The notes under the pieces are model-generated. The model was not told where the DNA came from. It saw only the letters and a program-made list of their open reading frames with translations, and ran no database searches. The position numbers were made by a program, and so were the translations under genes. Source: Aspidiotus rigidus (taxonomy: Eukaryota; Arthropoda; Insecta; Hemiptera; Diaspididae). From it: a stretch of DNA of 64,000 nucleotides. Positions within the stretch are counted from its first letter, which is position 1, and the number at the start of each line of letters is the position of its first letter. The stretch is taken from positions 1,364,001 through 1,428,000 of the forward strand of contig JAVHKY010000040.1 in assembly GCA_035079385.1 (NCBI GenBank), read 5' to 3'. Of the stretch, positions 21,961-31,795 are shown piece after piece.

Positions 21961-23170
21961 ACCTTCTGAAATTAATTTTATATCCACATGTCGTCACGTC
22001 ATAGTTAACGAATGTTCTTTGATTTGACTTAAATAGATGGGCAGGGTACTTCCTCGCCGACAACCTGAATTTGACTTTTGTGTTTTCTTCCTCTGCGAGG
22101 AAATAGATCTGTGACGCGAAAGACTTAGGTAGTAGGTATTAGATATGATTTGAGAGGAGAGTTTCTCCCTGTGTACATTCTGTAGTTAGACCGCTATCTT
22201 TTTCGTTTTCCTATCTTGTTTTCCAGAGCATTTCATTTTTTTCTAATTTTGAATAACTATTTTGTTAGAGATTGGCGTGACTCATTTATTTTGTACCCCT
22301 AATTTTTGTTTCTTTTTATTCAACTGAGGAAGAACCGACTATCTTCATAAACTAAGCATTGACGATTTAAGAAACTATATTCACATTCTATTGGCATTCA
22401 TTTATTTTACTCGTTTATCACGCGATATTTCTATTTTGAGTAGAATATTTGTATATTCGAAGCGACGATCTGATAATACAAGTTTTTCGATATTCGTTAA
22501 CCTATCTTCTCGTTAAGCTTTTCACCCTTTTTTAAAAATTTTGTGTTACTGCCACGCGCGCATTGTATTGTATCATAATTACTCCATTATATTTATTCTT
22601 ATTTTTCTCATGACAAAATTGGTCATATTGTAGGTAACTGTATATGTTAATTATATTCATTATATTTGTATATCTGTGATAAAATACTGATGATCTTTAT
22701 TCATATACTCGTATTCTCAGTTTTTGCACCTTTTGGTCGTCTAAATTTTATGAAAACCGTTCGATTTGCAGTTACCACGAAGAAAAAACTAAGTAGATTT
22801 AAAGGAAATGTAATGCTCGTTCGATTAATTAATTATAAGAAGAAGATTCGTTGTTTTTCGTTCGTTCCTGACTCGTGTAAAGAGAGAGGATATATTTTTC
22901 GTAATAAAAGCAAGTTAATTCAGAAATGATTTATTCAGTTTATGTTCCATAAAAATCCTTACCTATAATATAATTTTTCACAAAAGATTACACCGCCAAA
23001 AGCTTCAAAACGTAATAATTTGTACTTGGAGATGTTTTTGGATCTAGAAATGAATTGTTTTCGATAGAGGAAGGTTCATCAGAGAACATTAGTCACGCAA
23101 AAAAAAAAAAATCGTGAAAAAATGATTTTTTTACAAAATCGCCTCTCCTGAAAAATAACGTTTTTAACCC
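21961..23170. other. no gene recognised
   Basis: AT-rich stretch between the polymerase fragment and the Harbinger-type fragment. Short open frames here are not supported by composition or motif. Confidence 0.4.
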
Positions 23171-23275
23171 TAAGGTTCATCATGCTGGCAATGATGAAAA
23201 GGAAATTAGCTGTACAAGCGAGTCACAAAGCTGTAGCAGAAGCCATTGAAGATGTAATGAACACTGTCGTTCAAT

Positions 23276-23719
23276 ATGAAGTTGCAGAAGTCCGGAAAAG
23301 AGAAGCATGTAAGAAGGGATCATAAACTCGTACATGGATTAAATAAGACCGTGATGCACTTGGTGCAGGTGTTTTTACTACGTGAATTACGATTAGAAGA
23401 TCCGAGATCTTATTTTAATATTATGCGAATGGATGTTCAAAGGTTTGATGATCTTTTAGGAATGATTGAGAGTACAATTCAGCGGCAAGATACTCGTATG
23501 CGGGAAGCTCTTCCTACCCGTTTGAAGCTAGAAGTAATGTTGCGATTTTTGGCTACTGGAGACTCATTCAAATCTCTATCGTATTTCTTTCGACTACCGA
23601 CATCTTCAATTTCAGCTTTCATTCCGGAGGTGTTGGGTGCAATTGTACTCGCGTTACATTCGTATCGTGGAAAAATATATTATTATTATCATATCATGAA
23701 TTACTTCCAAACTTTTTAA
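23276..23719 (+). pseudogene. Harbinger-type (HARBI1-like) transposase N-terminal fragment
   Basis: A 147-residue open frame whose middle (about 35-125) matches the region before the catalytic domain of HARBI1-like nucleases: LLRELRLEDPRSYFNIMRM, TRMREALPTRLKLEVMLRFL and ATGDSFKSLSYFFRL followed by an ISAFIPEV helix (helix-turn-helix). The DDE catalytic domain that should follow is missing, so it is a truncated remnant. A short open frame just upstream (about 23180-23320) may hold earlier codons in another frame. Confidence 0.8.
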
Positions 23720-23770
23720 ATAATCGTGAAGTTCATTTATAACTGGATGTAGTCTAATCATAACTTTAGA

Positions 23771-24087
23771 ATGAACAAGTGGAGTCCTTCATTCTGTTAA
23801 CATGTACCAAAATTTTTTTTTCTCATGACGTCAGGGTGAAGGAGTCCTTCACTCTATTAATATTATAATTAGGTATTATGTGAATATTTCAGTTCAAATT
23901 TGCCGCTCTTTTCTGAAGACGTCAAGGTGAAGTGTATGAAAATTTAAATTCAAATTAGCCACTCCTTTTCTCATGACGACAGGGTGAAGGAGTCCTTCAT
24001 TCAGTTAACATGTATGAACATTTAAGTTCAAATTAGCTTTAAATTTGAATTAGCTTCTCTCTCATGACGTTGGAGTCCTTCACTCTG
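23771..24087. repeat. imperfect tandem repeat, about 100-bp period
   Basis: GGAGTCCTTCACTCTGTTAA, CTCATGACG and TTCAAATTAGC recur about four times with drift. No coding potential. Confidence 0.75.
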
Positions 24088-24294
24088 TTTCAAAACTATT
24101 ACTCATTTCTTTATTCTTTTGTTGGCTAATTCCTTGTTATCATCCATTATAAAAGTTAATTATGTATATTTAAAAAAAAAAATTATATGTTTTATTTCTT
24201 CCATGGTCAACATCCTAATATTCAGATTCTTTGAGACAACTTTTGTAGAATACTCATTATTAGAACTCACACACCTATATAAAAATATGAATCA

Positions 24295-24657
24295 TTAATT
24301 TTTATAATTCTTTTTATCCGATTCATTTAAATTAATTGTTTCCCACTCATCACCTATATCTGGAGGGTTTTCTGGAAATGTATTTTTAGAAATATTACTA
24401 ACTCTACCTTTAGTAGTTTTTGTGTAATTTGTGCTAGTAGTTATTGACCTATTAACCTGATTTGATAAACAAAATTGACCTAATCTATTTCTAGGAGTGA
24501 GAATATTTCTCTTTTTGGTCACGTGGGGAATATTCCACAGTTTCAATTTTTTCCCTACAAAAGAATCTGACACATTATATTTTTTTACAAACTCAGATAC
24601 TGAGTTTTTCATGAAATCAAAACGGATCATCAATTCTTTTATTTTTTCCAATTCCAT
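24295..24657 (-). CDS. ORF in the Maverick-like block, possible helix-turn-helix
   Basis: A 120-residue open frame. The N-terminal 40 residues (KIKELMIRFDFMKNSVSEFV to KLKLWNIP) could form a helix-turn-helix, as in small DNA-binding proteins. The rest is polar and low in complexity, with an acidic end. No family recognised. Codon use is very AT-rich, like the polymerase ORFs, so it likely belongs to the same element. Confidence 0.45.
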   Translation of the reverse strand: MELEKIKELMIRFDFMKNSVSEFVKKYNVSDSFVGKKLKLWNIPHVTKKRNILTPRNRLGQFCLSNQVNRSITTSTNYTKTTKGRVSNISKNTFPENPPDIGDEWETINLNESDKKNYKN

Positions 24658-24699
24658 TATGTTACCTAGCTGAGTTTGTATTTATAAATAAAAAATTTC

Positions 24700-24815
24700 T
24701 ATATATGGTATACTGTATATAGTATATGATCTATGGTTTAGTATACACATATTGTATATAGTATGGTATGCGGTCTAGTACATAGTTCGGTATACAGTTT
24801 GGTACATGGTCTCAA
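24700..24815. repeat. degenerate GTATAC-rich short repeat
   Basis: GGTATAC, GTATAGTAT and related 10-12-base words recur about ten times. It may mark an old element edge or be simple-sequence decay. Confidence 0.55.
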
Positions 24816-24889
24816 AAAAATAAAATTTTTTTATAATAAATAAAAATGATTCTCTCAGTAATTAGTAACTACTCAATTTCAAAGAAGAA

Positions 24890-25493
24890 ATGGGTTATGT
24901 CAATTTACTAGTTTCAACGTATCCTGAAATAAAGGAATTGAAAGACACAATAAAATCATCGAGTCAAACTATAATTAATCAATTACATGAAGTTTATAAA
25001 AAAAAATAATTTAGATTTGACAGAATTTGAAAATGAGAAAATATGTATTTTAAAAGTTACAAACTTATTTTTCTGTTTTAGGGTATTAATAGCTGCAGTT
25101 AATAAAGCAGGGGGTCAATTAAAGAGATTATCCCAAGCTAATAATCAAGTAATGAAACAAAAAGATGACATAATTGAAGAAAATAATATAAGAATGAAAC
25201 AATTAAATGAAGAATTAGAAGAAATGAAGAAGGAATTGAGTGAAAAAGGTAAAAAACAAGTAGAATCTATGCAGCTAAAAAATAAAAAAATTATTGACTT
25301 GAAAAACCAGATTGTTGTGACTCCAATGAATTTTGGTAAAACTAAGGCTAATAGTGTTGCAGAATTTACTGAAAATTTAGGACTTTGTTTTTCTGATTTT
25401 AATATTGAAGATGGATATATTAACATTGATAAATCTCAAATAATTATTGTGAATGGAAAGTACTTAACGAAAAGAAGAAAGAAATTGGATTGA
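24890..25493 (+). CDS. coiled-coil ORF pair in the Maverick-like block
   Basis: Two overlapping frames: 24890-25009 (39 residues, MGYVNLLVSTYPEIKEL start) and 24987-25493 (168 residues). The second has a strong coiled coil over about residues 40-105, rich in Glu/Lys/Gln (QLNEELEEMKKELSEKGKKQ), then a conserved-looking C-terminal part (NLGLCFSDFNIEDGY). They may be one protein broken by a frameshift; a pyrimidine-rich acceptor-like TTTTTCTGTTTTAG precedes 25082, so an intron is possible but does not join cleanly. No family recognised. Confidence 0.45.
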
Positions 25494-25986
25494 ATGGAAG
25501 AGATGCACCAAGAGGAATTAAAGATAATGATGAGATAATTATTAAAAATAAGAAATAGGTAATCAATTTTGCAAGGTATGTTTGAACGTTTTATTTCTTG
25601 GAAGGTTATTATGTCTTGGAAGATTTCAGACATAATTTGAACACAAGGTTTTGGGAAGGGTTTGAGAAGGTTTTTTCCTTATTAAATTTTTATTATAAAT
25701 TTATTTCTCTTTAAATACTTAGTTGTATATAAGCATCTTACTCGTATACTAGTTGAAGGTTAAGATGGAAACAGTCAGCTCTGCTGAGCATTATACCAAG
25801 ACACACATGCCAACTAGTAATTATATTTTACATGATACTTGCAAGTCAACTTTGTTAAATTCAGAAAATAGTAAAACTATTAGTAAAATGTTAACAGAAG
25901 AAGGATCAACTTCTAAAGAATATAATGTCGATGATTTTCTAAGAGAATTAACATCTATAATGAATTTGTATGAAAATGGTAAATAT

Positions 25987-26405
25987 TGTGACGTTCTACC
26001 AGTCACCAAATATCTCTTGACACCGATAATAAAGAACAATTACAAAAACCGAGCTTTATTACTGGTACCGCAAGTACAACACTTCTAAAACACCGTTAAA
26101 CTGTAACACAATCGCGTTAAAGAACGAGAACACGTTAACTATCGCTTTTAAGATTACAACTGAATCGCTCTATCGGGTTGCCGCCGGCTATTTATAGTCT
26201 CACCCTTAATTCTCGAGATTTCTTCTAGAATGGCAAACTGGTTATGCAAGAGTCCTTACAATCAATCGAGCACGTTCTAGGTTGTTCAAGCGTATTGGGC
26301 GAAGTAGTTAAGCGATAAGTACGCTTCTTTGCGGCGTCTGCTATTATTAAAAGTTTAACGGCATGTGCAAGCTTGGTGCTTGCGCCTTCATAGCAGAACG
26401 CCACA
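25987..26405 (-). repeat. gypsy 3' LTR
   Basis: 419 bp with TGTG...CACA ends. On the minus strand it holds a TATA box TATAAATA (26189-26196) and an AATAAA signal near 26052. It lacks 8 bp (CCGGAATT) present in the other LTR near 31288. Confidence 0.95.
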
Positions 26406-26418
26406 CTTTCCCCTCCTC
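26406..26418 (-). promoter_or_regulatory. polypurine tract
   Basis: Minus-strand GAGGAGGGGAAAG lies directly against the 3' LTR and overlaps the pol stop codon. This is the expected place for plus-strand DNA priming. Confidence 0.85.
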
Positions 26419-29400
26419 AATTTTGAACGTCCCGTTCAAACGCCGGACTCCATACAGCTAGTCTATTTCGGTGGACCACTTTGAACTTTCTGTCCTGTTG
26501 GGTGCGATAGATGACATCGTTGATTCTCTTCACAACTGTCCAAGGTCCTTCCCAATTGCACTGTAATTTTGGATTCTTCCCTTTCTTTCTCTGTGGGTTG
26601 TAGAACCACACCCTATCCTGAGGTTCAAACTTGGTTTCATCTGCACAGATGTCATAGCGTGCCTTCATCCGGTCGCTAGCAACTTCTAAATTTTCTCTGA
26701 CCAGCTCATGTACCTGCTTAAGTTGGTTCTTCAGTTCTTGCGTAAATGGCTTGACTTCTTGAGGTGGCTGTGGAGGGGTGCCCAGCTCTGAATCACACGG
26801 CAATTGAAGTTCTCTTCCAAAAATGATTTTTGCAGGTGTTTCCTTGGTGCTCTCATGGATTGAAGACCGATAGGCTAGCAGGAACAATGGAAGTAGCTTG
26901 TCCCAATTCCGCTTGTCACTATCAATTACTTTGGATAGGTATTGGTCTATTGTTTTGTTGAACCTCTCGACCATACCATCAGATTGTGGGTGGAGTGGTG
27001 TTGTACGAGTTTTCCTCAATCCCATCAGCTTAGCCACTTCTCCAAATACCTGGGATTCAAAGTTTCTTCCCTGGTCTGAGTGTAACTCCAGAGGTACTCC
27101 AAACCTTGAAATCCAGTTTTCCACCAGCGCTGTTGCAACAGTGACGGCTTCACAATTTGGCAGTGGGTAAGCATCCATCCATTTGCTGAAATAATCTCCT
27201 ACCACTAGAATATAACGATTACCTTGGTCAGTCTCTGGAAATGGTCCTGAGATATCTGCCGCAATCCGTTCAAAAGGGTATCCCACATTGTAGATTTGCA
27301 TCTTAGCTCGGCCCCTAGTATTGGGCCCCTTACTGGCATTACATGTTCTGCAACATTGAATCCAATCCTCTATATCACTTCTATAGGCTGGCCAGTAAAA
27401 CCGTTCCCGAATCTTGGCCAATGTTTTTGTTATTCCAAGATGACTACCAGATGCGTCATCATGAACACTCTTCAAGACATCCGGAACAAGTGCTTCAGGT
27501 ATCAGTAGTTGGCGCCGGTGTGATCTGCCATCTGTTGTTTCCCAGATCCGGTAAACAATTCCATTTTCCACTTGAAGCGAGTCCCATTGTGACCATAAAA
27601 TCTTTAAATTTACTGACTGCGAGCTGATATCCTGCCAGACTGGTCGTTCACCTTTCTCCTTCCAGGCTAAGATGACTGAAATATCTTTATCCTGTTGTTG
27701 AGCATTTTTCATATCCACATTGGAACTTAGTTGTATGGCTTTGACTGAGACTTCCTTCTTCTCTTGTTTGCAACAATGACTACAGTCTTCTGAGCATGGT
27801 CTTCTTGATAATGAATCAGCATTCTGATGACTTTTTCCTCTCCGGTGGATTATTTCAAAAGTATAAGTTTGCAGGTATTGCAGCCATCTAGCCATCTGCC
27901 CTTCTGGTTCTTTGAAATTCATTATCCACTGTAAAGCAGCATGATCAGTTCGTAGCAAGAATTTCTGGCCATACAGGTACTTGTGGAAATTTTTCATTGA
28001 TTTTATAACGGCTAGTAATTCTTTTGTGGTCACACAATAATTCCGTTCTGTCTTACTCAGGGTCTTGCTAAAATAGGCGATGACTCGCTCCCCTGACTCA
28101 TATTCTTGCGACAATACGGCACCCATAGCAAAATTACTGCAATCTGTATCAAGAATAAACCTTTTAGTTGGATCTGGATAGGCTAGTACTGGCGTGGAGC
28201 ACATTCTCTTCTTGAGTTCGTTGAAGGCCTCTTGACATTCACTGGCCCATTCGAATGGATGTTCTTTTTCAGTTAAACGGTTCAACGGTTTCACAATGTT
28301 TGCAAAATTCTTTACAAATCTTCTGTAGTATGAACATAGACTTAGGAAACTTTTTACTTCAGTACGATCCTTTGGTGTCGGCCATTGAGTTATTGCTTCT
28401 ACTTTCCTTGGGTCAGTCTTCAAACCGTCAGCTGAAACAATATGGCCCAAGTATCTGACTTCTTTCTTGAATAATGAGCACTTCTTTAAGGAAAGTTTGA
28501 GACCTGCTTCTTGCAATTTTTGGAAAACAATCCTCAGGTGTTCTATGTGCTCTTCACGTGTCTCGCTGAAGACAATCACGTCATCCATGTACACTAGGCA
28601 AATTTTTCCAATGACATCTTTCAAAATCTTTTCCACAAGGCGTTCAAACGTGGCTGGTGCGTTACATAAACCAAACGGCATGACATTAAATTGCCATAAT
28701 CCTCCAGTGGTACAAAACGCGGTCTTCTCTTTATCGTCTGGATGCACCTCCACTTGCCAAAAGCCACTCTTCATGTCAATTACTGAAAACCATCTTGCTC
28801 CTCTTAAAATGTCAAAAAGATCATCCATTCTTGGCAGGGGATAGCTGTCTTTGACAGTAACATCATTAAGCTTCCGGAAGTCAACGCAGAATCTTAAAGT
28901 TCCATCTTTCTTTGGTGCTAGTGTTACTGGCGAAGCCCATGGACTAGAGGAAGGTTCTATAATTCCTGGTTTCAGCATCTCTTCCAGTTGACGTTTCATC
29001 TCTGCTTCCTTGGCAAACGGCATTCTTCTGGGTCGCTGCCTGATTGGAGCCGCGTCACCAGTGTTTATGCGATGTTGAACTATAGAAGTCCTCCCTAAGT
29101 CATTTTCATCTTTAGCAAAAATGCTCTGGTAATCTTCCAAAAATTTATTGAAACTTGATATAGTTTTACAATCCAAATCTTTCTTCACTTCATCGACTAC
29201 AGTACTTAGTTCTTCTTCAACTTTTGTCTGGAGGAGACGATCCTTGGCTTCCAACTCATAAAGTGGCATATCTCCACGGGGACCTCTTAAAAGGTCATAC
29301 TTCAGATCAATAATCAACCCATACTTTCGCATTAAATCCAGACCCAGAATACAGTCGCCCTCAATATCAGCAAGGATGAATTTTCCAGTTATTACCATTG

Positions 29401-29743
29401 AGGAAATCTTGATGGATAGTTGGACAGTACCCTTGGTCCAAGCTTGTTCACCCATGGCAGTCCTGAGGCGATGCTTTTCTCTCCAATTAATGGATAGGCC
29501 TGGGATGTCTTTGACCAATTGTGTCTTGATAACTGAACCAGTAGCAGCACAGTCCACGCACATGTCTATATTGCGTCCAATACTATCATTCCATCCCAAT
29601 ACATAAACGTTCTCACTTGAAGTACGCATTTTGGAAATTCTTATTTCTTGGGCCCTTCTGCTTGGCCCTGGAGTTGGTTGGCCCCTGGCAACTCCAGGTT
29701 GGAGTTTTCGGCCTTCTTTTGCAGAGATTTCCACTTGGGGCAA
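26417..29743 (-). CDS. pol: gypsy Pol polyprotein (PR-RT-RNase H-IN)
   Basis: 1108 residues, no stops; replicates and integrates the element. Domains in order: retropepsin-like protease near residues 55-150 (CVDCAATGSVI, later ILGLDLMRKYG); reverse transcriptase about 240-420 with RFCVDFRKLN, VIDMKSGFWQ and the YMDD box; RNase H about 510-640 (FILDTDCSNFAMGAVLSQ, LLRTDHAALQW); integrase with an HHCC zinc region (VHDDASGSHLG, CCRTC), catalytic ADISGPF, HSDQGRNF and MVERFN; and a C-terminal GPW segment of the GPY/F type. The protease site reads D-C-A where D-T/S-G is normal. Pol lies in the -1 frame relative to gag with a 103-bp overlap, so expression by -1 frameshifting is likely. The first AUG lies inside the overlap and need not be the real start. 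Confidence 0.96.
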   Translation of the reverse strand: MPQVEISAKEGRKLQPGVARGQPTPGPSRRAQEIRISKMRTSSENVYVLGWNDSIGRNIDMCVDCAATGSVIKTQLVKDIPGLSINWREKHRLRTAMGEQAWTKGTVQLSIKISSMVITGKFILADIEGDCILGLDLMRKYGLIIDLKYDLLRGPRGDMPLYELEAKDRLLQTKVEEELSTVVDEVKKDLDCKTISSFNKFLEDYQSIFAKDENDLGRTSIVQHRINTGDAAPIRQRPRRMPFAKEAEMKRQLEEMLKPGIIEPSSSPWASPVTLAPKKDGTLRFCVDFRKLNDVTVKDSYPLPRMDDLFDILRGARWFSVIDMKSGFWQVEVHPDDKEKTAFCTTGGLWQFNVMPFGLCNAPATFERLVEKILKDVIGKICLVYMDDVIVFSETREEHIEHLRIVFQKLQEAGLKLSLKKCSLFKKEVRYLGHIVSADGLKTDPRKVEAITQWPTPKDRTEVKSFLSLCSYYRRFVKNFANIVKPLNRLTEKEHPFEWASECQEAFNELKKRMCSTPVLAYPDPTKRFILDTDCSNFAMGAVLSQEYESGERVIAYFSKTLSKTERNYCVTTKELLAVIKSMKNFHKYLYGQKFLLRTDHAALQWIMNFKEPEGQMARWLQYLQTYTFEIIHRRGKSHQNADSLSRRPCSEDCSHCCKQEKKEVSVKAIQLSSNVDMKNAQQQDKDISVILAWKEKGERPVWQDISSQSVNLKILWSQWDSLQVENGIVYRIWETTDGRSHRRQLLIPEALVPDVLKSVHDDASGSHLGITKTLAKIRERFYWPAYRSDIEDWIQCCRTCNASKGPNTRGRAKMQIYNVGYPFERIAADISGPFPETDQGNRYILVVGDYFSKWMDAYPLPNCEAVTVATALVENWISRFGVPLELHSDQGRNFESQVFGEVAKLMGLRKTRTTPLHPQSDGMVERFNKTIDQYLSKVIDSDKRNWDKLLPLFLLAYRSSIHESTKETPAKIIFGRELQLPCDSELGTPPQPPQEVKPFTQELKNQLKQVHELVRENLEVASDRMKARYDICADETKFEPQDRVWFYNPQRKKGKNPKLQCNWEGPWTVVKRINDVIYRTQQDRKFKVVHRNRLAVWSPAFERDVQN

Positions 29744-30999
29744 TTGGGCTTGATGTGACCCTCTTCATCACAGTGGTAGCATCGACGTTTGTCTCCAGTT
29801 GGTCCAACCTTTGTTTGCTTCAAAACTGCGGAACTTTGCCTACGGGACGCCTTTCTTGCAGCTTCTACTTCCAGGGCAAAGGATAATGCTTCTTTCAAGG
29901 TTTTGCAACGTGCCATCCGAACTTGACTCTGAACCTCCCAGTCAAAAATTCCATCAATGAATGCCTCAGATGCAGTTTGTTCAATGGCTGATACAGTAGC
30001 TTCTGGGTAAGCTTGTTGAGTTAATTTTAGGATTTCGCTTGAAAACGCTTGAAGACTTTCTCCACGGTTCTGTCGATGGTATTTCAGTTCTCTTCTTCTG
30101 ATGGGAGCCAAGTGAGCTTGACCAAAGCGTTGTTCAAGGACCTCAACCAACTTTTGGTAATTCTTCTTATCATCCTCAGCAATGTTGGACAATAGCTGAA
30201 GTGCAGCTCCTCTCAAGCTGACGATCAAATTACCAGCCTTGGCTTTGTCATCCCATCCATTGAGTTGAGCTGCAATTTCAAACTGTGATTTATACAGTTC
30301 CCAAGAGATCTCGCCATCAAATGTTGGTATTTTGACTTTGGCCTTTGATGGTTCCGTAACTGGTATGTTTCCTTCATTAGATCCAGAACTGAAAAAAGTA
30401 ACACCTGGCGGATCCACAACCATGCTTACTGTTGGATTTCCTTCCAGTCTTTGAAGTCGTTCCTCTATAATTTTCCATTGTTGCCCAAATTCCTGTTGGA
30501 TTCGCTCAACCTGATGTTGGATTGGTTCAATTTGGCGTTTAACCTCAACATCGATAGTCTCTCTTAGCCCATCAAAGATTTCTGCCTTATTCCGTTCGAG
30601 TTTCTCCTCCATTGCGTTCTCCATTGCATTCTTGTTCCGTTCGAGTTTCTCCTCCATTGCATTCTTGTTCCGTTCAAGTTTCTGTTCAATTTTCTGGTCT
30701 ATTGCAGTAAACCCAGTCTTCAGATCTTCTGAATTTTTAGCCATTGTATCTGTCAACATTTGCAGCATTGCACTCAAATCTATAGCTGGAGACTGCTTTG
30801 TTGGCGTACCGGGCTCAAGGTTTCCAGTAGCCTCGTCAACCTCAAATTCAAAATTGGCCACGTCCAAACCCGAGTCTTCGAATGCTTTTTCCAGACGATC
30901 GGCTAATTCATTTTTGGTTCCGCTAACAGAGAGGTTATGATTCCGGAGTTCCTCGCGGAGTTGATCCCGAGTAAGTTCATGAAACTTCTTCTTCACCAT
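29641..30999 (-). CDS. gag: gypsy Gag with N-terminal SAP domain
   Basis: 452 residues, uninterrupted. Residues about 5-42 (LTRDQLREELRNHNLSVSGT, then NELADRLEKAF) fit a SAP DNA-binding domain, which is unusual at this place in a Gag. About residues 95-180 form a coiled coil with two direct repeats of KLERNKNAMEE. The capsid-like part (about 225-390) includes ISWELYKSQFEIAAQL and RQNRGESLQAFSSEI. A single CCHC zinc knuckle near 410 (CYHCDEEGHIKPNC) binds RNA. The start is the first AUG after the primer-binding site, 64 bp from the LTR. Confidence 0.93.
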   Translation of the reverse strand: MVKKKFHELTRDQLREELRNHNLSVSGTKNELADRLEKAFEDSGLDVANFEFEVDEATGNLEPGTPTKQSPAIDLSAMLQMLTDTMAKNSEDLKTGFTAIDQKIEQKLERNKNAMEEKLERNKNAMENAMEEKLERNKAEIFDGLRETIDVEVKRQIEPIQHQVERIQQEFGQQWKIIEERLQRLEGNPTVSMVVDPPGVTFFSSGSNEGNIPVTEPSKAKVKIPTFDGEISWELYKSQFEIAAQLNGWDDKAKAGNLIVSLRGAALQLLSNIAEDDKKNYQKLVEVLEQRFGQAHLAPIRRRELKYHRQNRGESLQAFSSEILKLTQQAYPEATVSAIEQTASEAFIDGIFDWEVQSQVRMARCKTLKEALSFALEVEAARKASRRQSSAVLKQTKVGPTGDKRRCYHCDEEGHIKPNCPKWKSLQKKAENSNLELPGANQLQGQAEGPKK

Positions 31000-31045
31000 T
31001 TTGAATCACCACAAGCTTCAAACGCACAGAGTAGGCTTACGCAAT

Positions 31046-31061
31046 CCCACTTCTGACACCA
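31046..31061 (-). promoter_or_regulatory. primer-binding site
   Basis: Minus-strand TGGTGTCAGAAGTGGG begins two bases after the 5' LTR. It would pair with a tRNA 3' end CCCACTTCTGACACCA, which looks like a leucine tRNA; that identity is from memory and unverified. Confidence 0.8.
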
Positions 31062-31063
31062 GT

Positions 31064-31490
31064 TGTGACGTTCTACCAGTCACCAAATATCTCTTGACAC
31101 CGATAATAAAGAACAATTACAAAAACCGAGCTTTATTACTGGTACCGCAAGTACAACACTTCTAAAACACCGTTAAACTGTAAAACAATCGCGTTAAAGA
31201 ACGAGAACATGTTAACTATCGCTTTTAAGATTACAACTGAATCGCTCTATCGGGTTGCTGCCGGCTATTTATAGTCTCACCCTTAATTCCGGAATTCTCG
31301 AGATTTCTTCTAGAACGGCAAACAGGTTATGCAAGAGTCCTTACAATCAATCGAGCACGTTCTAGGTTGTTCAAGCGTATTCGGCGAAGTAGTTAAGCGA
31401 TAAGTACGCTTCTTTGCAGCGTCTGCTATTATTAAAAGTTTAACGGCATGTGCAAGCTTGGTGCTTGCGCCTTCATAGCAGAACGCCACA
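31064..31490 (-). repeat. gypsy 5' LTR
   Basis: 427 bp, about 98% identical to the 3' LTR outside one 8-bp indel. Carries the same TATA box and polyadenylation signal on the minus strand. Confidence 0.95.
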
Positions 31491-31795
31491 ATATTGTACT
31501 AGATGTAAAAAAATGAAGAATATCCTACATGAATTTGCTAGAAATCAAAACTGGTGTAAAGAATGTAAGAATAAATCATTTAAAGAATACTATAATAGAA
31601 ATCAAGAAAAAATGAAAGAAAATTTGAAAAAAGATTATGAAAAAAGAAAGAATCTAATGATATGTATTTGTGGTAAAGTCATAAATTCTGTATCTTATAA
31701 AGCACATTTAGAAACAAAATCTCATTATAATCTCAATGAAAAATGAAAAAAATATTCTTATTAAATTTTTTTCCTTATTAAATATAATAATAAAA

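Larger units (their letters stand above)
25987..31490 (-). mobile_element. Ty3/gypsy LTR retrotransposon, near-intact
   Basis: A 5504-bp element on the minus strand. LTRs at 25987-26405 and 31064-31490; target duplication ATAT (25983-25986 and 31491-31494). Order on the minus strand: 5' LTR, primer-binding site, gag (452 residues), pol (1108 residues, overlapping in the -1 frame), polypurine tract, 3' LTR. There is no env-like frame. Both open frames are uninterrupted and the LTRs differ at only about seven bases plus one 8-bp indel, so the insertion is recent in evolutionary terms. Confidence 0.96.
25753..31746 (+). pseudogene. zinc-binding ORF split by the gypsy insertion
   Basis: The frame runs from 25753 to the LTR at 25987 and resumes in the same sense at about 31491, ending at 31746. 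The second part has two CxxC pairs (YCTRC-type and WCKEC) and a C-terminal CxC plus HxxxxxxxH cluster, so the protein probably bound zinc. The first 75 residues are polar with no motif. The 5.5-kb retrotransposon lies between the parts, with a 4-bp ATAT duplication. It belongs to the Maverick-like block; its role is unknown. Confidence 0.7.
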
